Shown piece after piece: positions 40,106 to 41,169 of a stretch of DNA of 41,169 nucleotides; position 1 is the stretch's first letter, and each line of letters starts with the position of its first letter. Both the position numbers and the translations under genes were made by a program. The notes under the pieces were generated by a model. That model saw only the letters and a list, made by a program, of their open reading frames with translations. It ran no database searches and had not been told where the DNA came from. Location of the stretch: NCBI RefSeq assembly GCF_002341865.1, contig NZ_DDOV01000062.1, positions 16,467-57,635 on the forward strand. The letters are read 5' to 3'. This DNA comes from Clostridium sp. UBA2485 (GTDB taxonomy: Bacteria; Bacillota; Clostridia; Clostridiales; Clostridiaceae).

Positions 40106-41169
40106 AATTCCATCTCCTTTAATTTTTCATTAACACTGTCTAAATTTATATTAGGATTAATTGTATTTTCATGGGATAGTGCTAAATAAGAACATCCCAT
40201 AGCAAATTTTATTGTATTATCAATATCAAAATTATTTAGATAACTGTAAACTAGCCCAGAAATAAAAGCATCACCTGCTCCGTTTGAGTTCACTACTTTT
40301 ATCTTAGAATTAGGCACATATTTAGATGTAGACTTATCTTTATAGTAAACTCCTTCTGCTCCTAGAGAAATAACTACTCTTTCTACTCCTTTATTTAAGA
40401 AATAATCACATACCTTTGGTAAGTCTTCATTACTAGTAATCTTTATGCCAGACAATATTTCTGCTTCATATTTATTTGGCTTAATAGTATGAAATCTTCC
40501 AATAATATCTTTAACTTTTTTACTTTTTTCAGTAGAAACAGTATCTAAGAAAAATTTTGTATCTTTAAAATTATTTACTGTATATTCAATAATTTCTTTA
40601 GGAAGATTAGTATCTATAATACATATTTTTGAACTTTCAATTACATTTTTCTTCTGCTTTATAAAATCAATAGACATATTATCTAGAATATCCATTTGCG
40701 ATATAGCTAAATGCATATCTCCACTTGAGTCTAAAATTGACATGTATACTGATGAATCATATCCTTCTAATTTTAAACTATGTTCTAAATCAATACCTAT
40801 ATCTCTACATTCATTTAATATCTTTGTACCATAGATATCATCACCAATTGCCGTTATCAATCTAGTATTAATTCCAAGTCTAACTAAGTTTTCTGCTATA
40901 TTTCTTCCCACTCCACCTAATGAGACTTTTATATTTCCAATATTAGAATCTCTGTATCTTAATTCATTAGACGAAAATCCCAAAATATCTACATTAGCGC
41001 CACCAATTACAGTGACAAAATTTTCATCATTAATTATATAACCTTTACCCGATATATATCCTTTTTTAATAAGATTTGCAATATGAACTGCGACTGAGGA
41101 TCTGGTAATCCCTAGAACTTCACTGAGCTCATTTTGAGATATTAAAGGGTTAGATTTTATTAAATTTAA
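40099..41169 (-). CDS. psuK: Pseudouridine kinase with N-terminal HTH domain (partial at window edge)
   Basis: The frame runs unbroken to the window end (356 codons), so the start lies beyond 41169. The N-terminal visible part (LIKSNPLISQNELSEVLGIT, RSSVAVHIANLIKKGYISGK) is a winged helix-turn-helix domain, typical of YeiC-type kinases. The PfkB sugar-kinase domain follows: VTVIGGANVDILGFSSNELR, SLGGVGRNIAENLVRLG, and the C-terminal signature VVNSNGAGDAFISGLVYSYL with the catalytic Asp of GAGD. It phosphorylates pseudouridine for PsuG. The HTH may let it regulate its own operon. A shorter start inside the kinase would delete the conserved GGxNxD box, so the longer reading is right. Confidence 0.9.
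   Translation of the reverse strand, partial: LNLIKSNPLISQNELSEVLGITRSSVAVHIANLIKKGYISGKGYIINDENFVTVIGGANVDILGFSSNELRYRDSNIGNIKVSLGGVGRNIAENLVRLGINTRLITAIGDDIYGTKILNECRDIGIDLEHSLKLEGYDSSVYMSILDSSGDMHLAISQMDILDNMSIDFIKQKKNVIESSKICIIDTNLPKEIIEYTVNNFKDTKFFLDTVSTEKSKKVKDIIGRFHTIKPNKYEAEILSGIKITSNEDLPKVCDYFLNKGVERVVISLGAEGVYYKDKSTSKYVPNSKIKVVNSNGAGDAFISGLVYSYLNNFDIDNTIKFAMGCSYLALSHENTINPNINLDSVNEKLKEMELC

Overview
The window is AT-rich, with long AAA/ATA/TTA codon runs, strong AAGGAGG-type ribosome binding sites, many rho-independent terminators and a typical anaerobe gene set (HydE, M55 peptidase, VanG-type ligase, Acr3/ArsA). It looks like the chromosome of a Clostridium-like Firmicute. No rRNA, tRNA or CRISPR array was seen.

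Layout. 1-5.6 kb: acetate transporter (GPR1/FUN34/YaaH family), a hypothetical gene, an array of degenerate ~130-bp repeats, an orphan class-1 isoprenoid-synthase-like gene, nested palindromic repeats, a secreted-protein gene with a stop codon in its signal peptide, and a YbaK deacylase. 5.3-7.4 kb: a nucleotidyltransferase gene bracketed by two repeat modules in swapped order, then an omega-RNA (HEARO) followed by a 40-codon stub of the transposon nuclease IscB. 7.4-10.5 kb: a copper operon csoR-copA-copZ with a CsoR operator. 10.6-12.1 kb: cyclophilin lipoprotein and DJ-1/PfpI protein. 12.1-17.5 kb: relics of a Tn3 transposase and of a duplicated D,D-carboxypeptidase, then a vanG-like operon (serine carboxypeptidase, VanG ligase, 52-aa ORF, and VanT split into membrane and racemase genes). 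17.6-25.5 kb: accessory stretch with an autoregulated-looking ribbon-helix-helix/coiled-coil gene, a frameshifted methyltransferase, a nucleotidyltransferase gene with three in-frame stops, small housekeeping-type genes, two orphan LexA-like boxes and a GNAT relic. 25.6-31.2 kb (minus strand): Xer-type recombinase and an arsenic island arsDA / acr3 / arsR plus a rhodanese left over from a CoA-disulfide reductase. 31.4-34.1 kb (minus): TlpA-like lipoprotein, a 54-aa CXXC membrane peptide and a NapH-like Fe-S membrane protein. 34.1-41.2 kb: hydE, purB, a DUF378 membrane protein, a MATE transporter, and psuK-psuG, with psuK running off the window edge.

The observations I would look at first are: (1) the intact-looking omega-RNA with a truncated iscB directly before the copper operon; (2) a 54-bp promoter block, 49/54 identical and gap-free, shared by the van-like operon and the TlpA/Fe-S operon 21 kb away, containing two tandem 10-bp repeats at the -35 position, which suggests one response regulator controls both; (3) the large number of recently broken genes in the central third, consistent with a decaying accessory region.

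All assignments come from reading the sequence and recalled family motifs; no database search was run.
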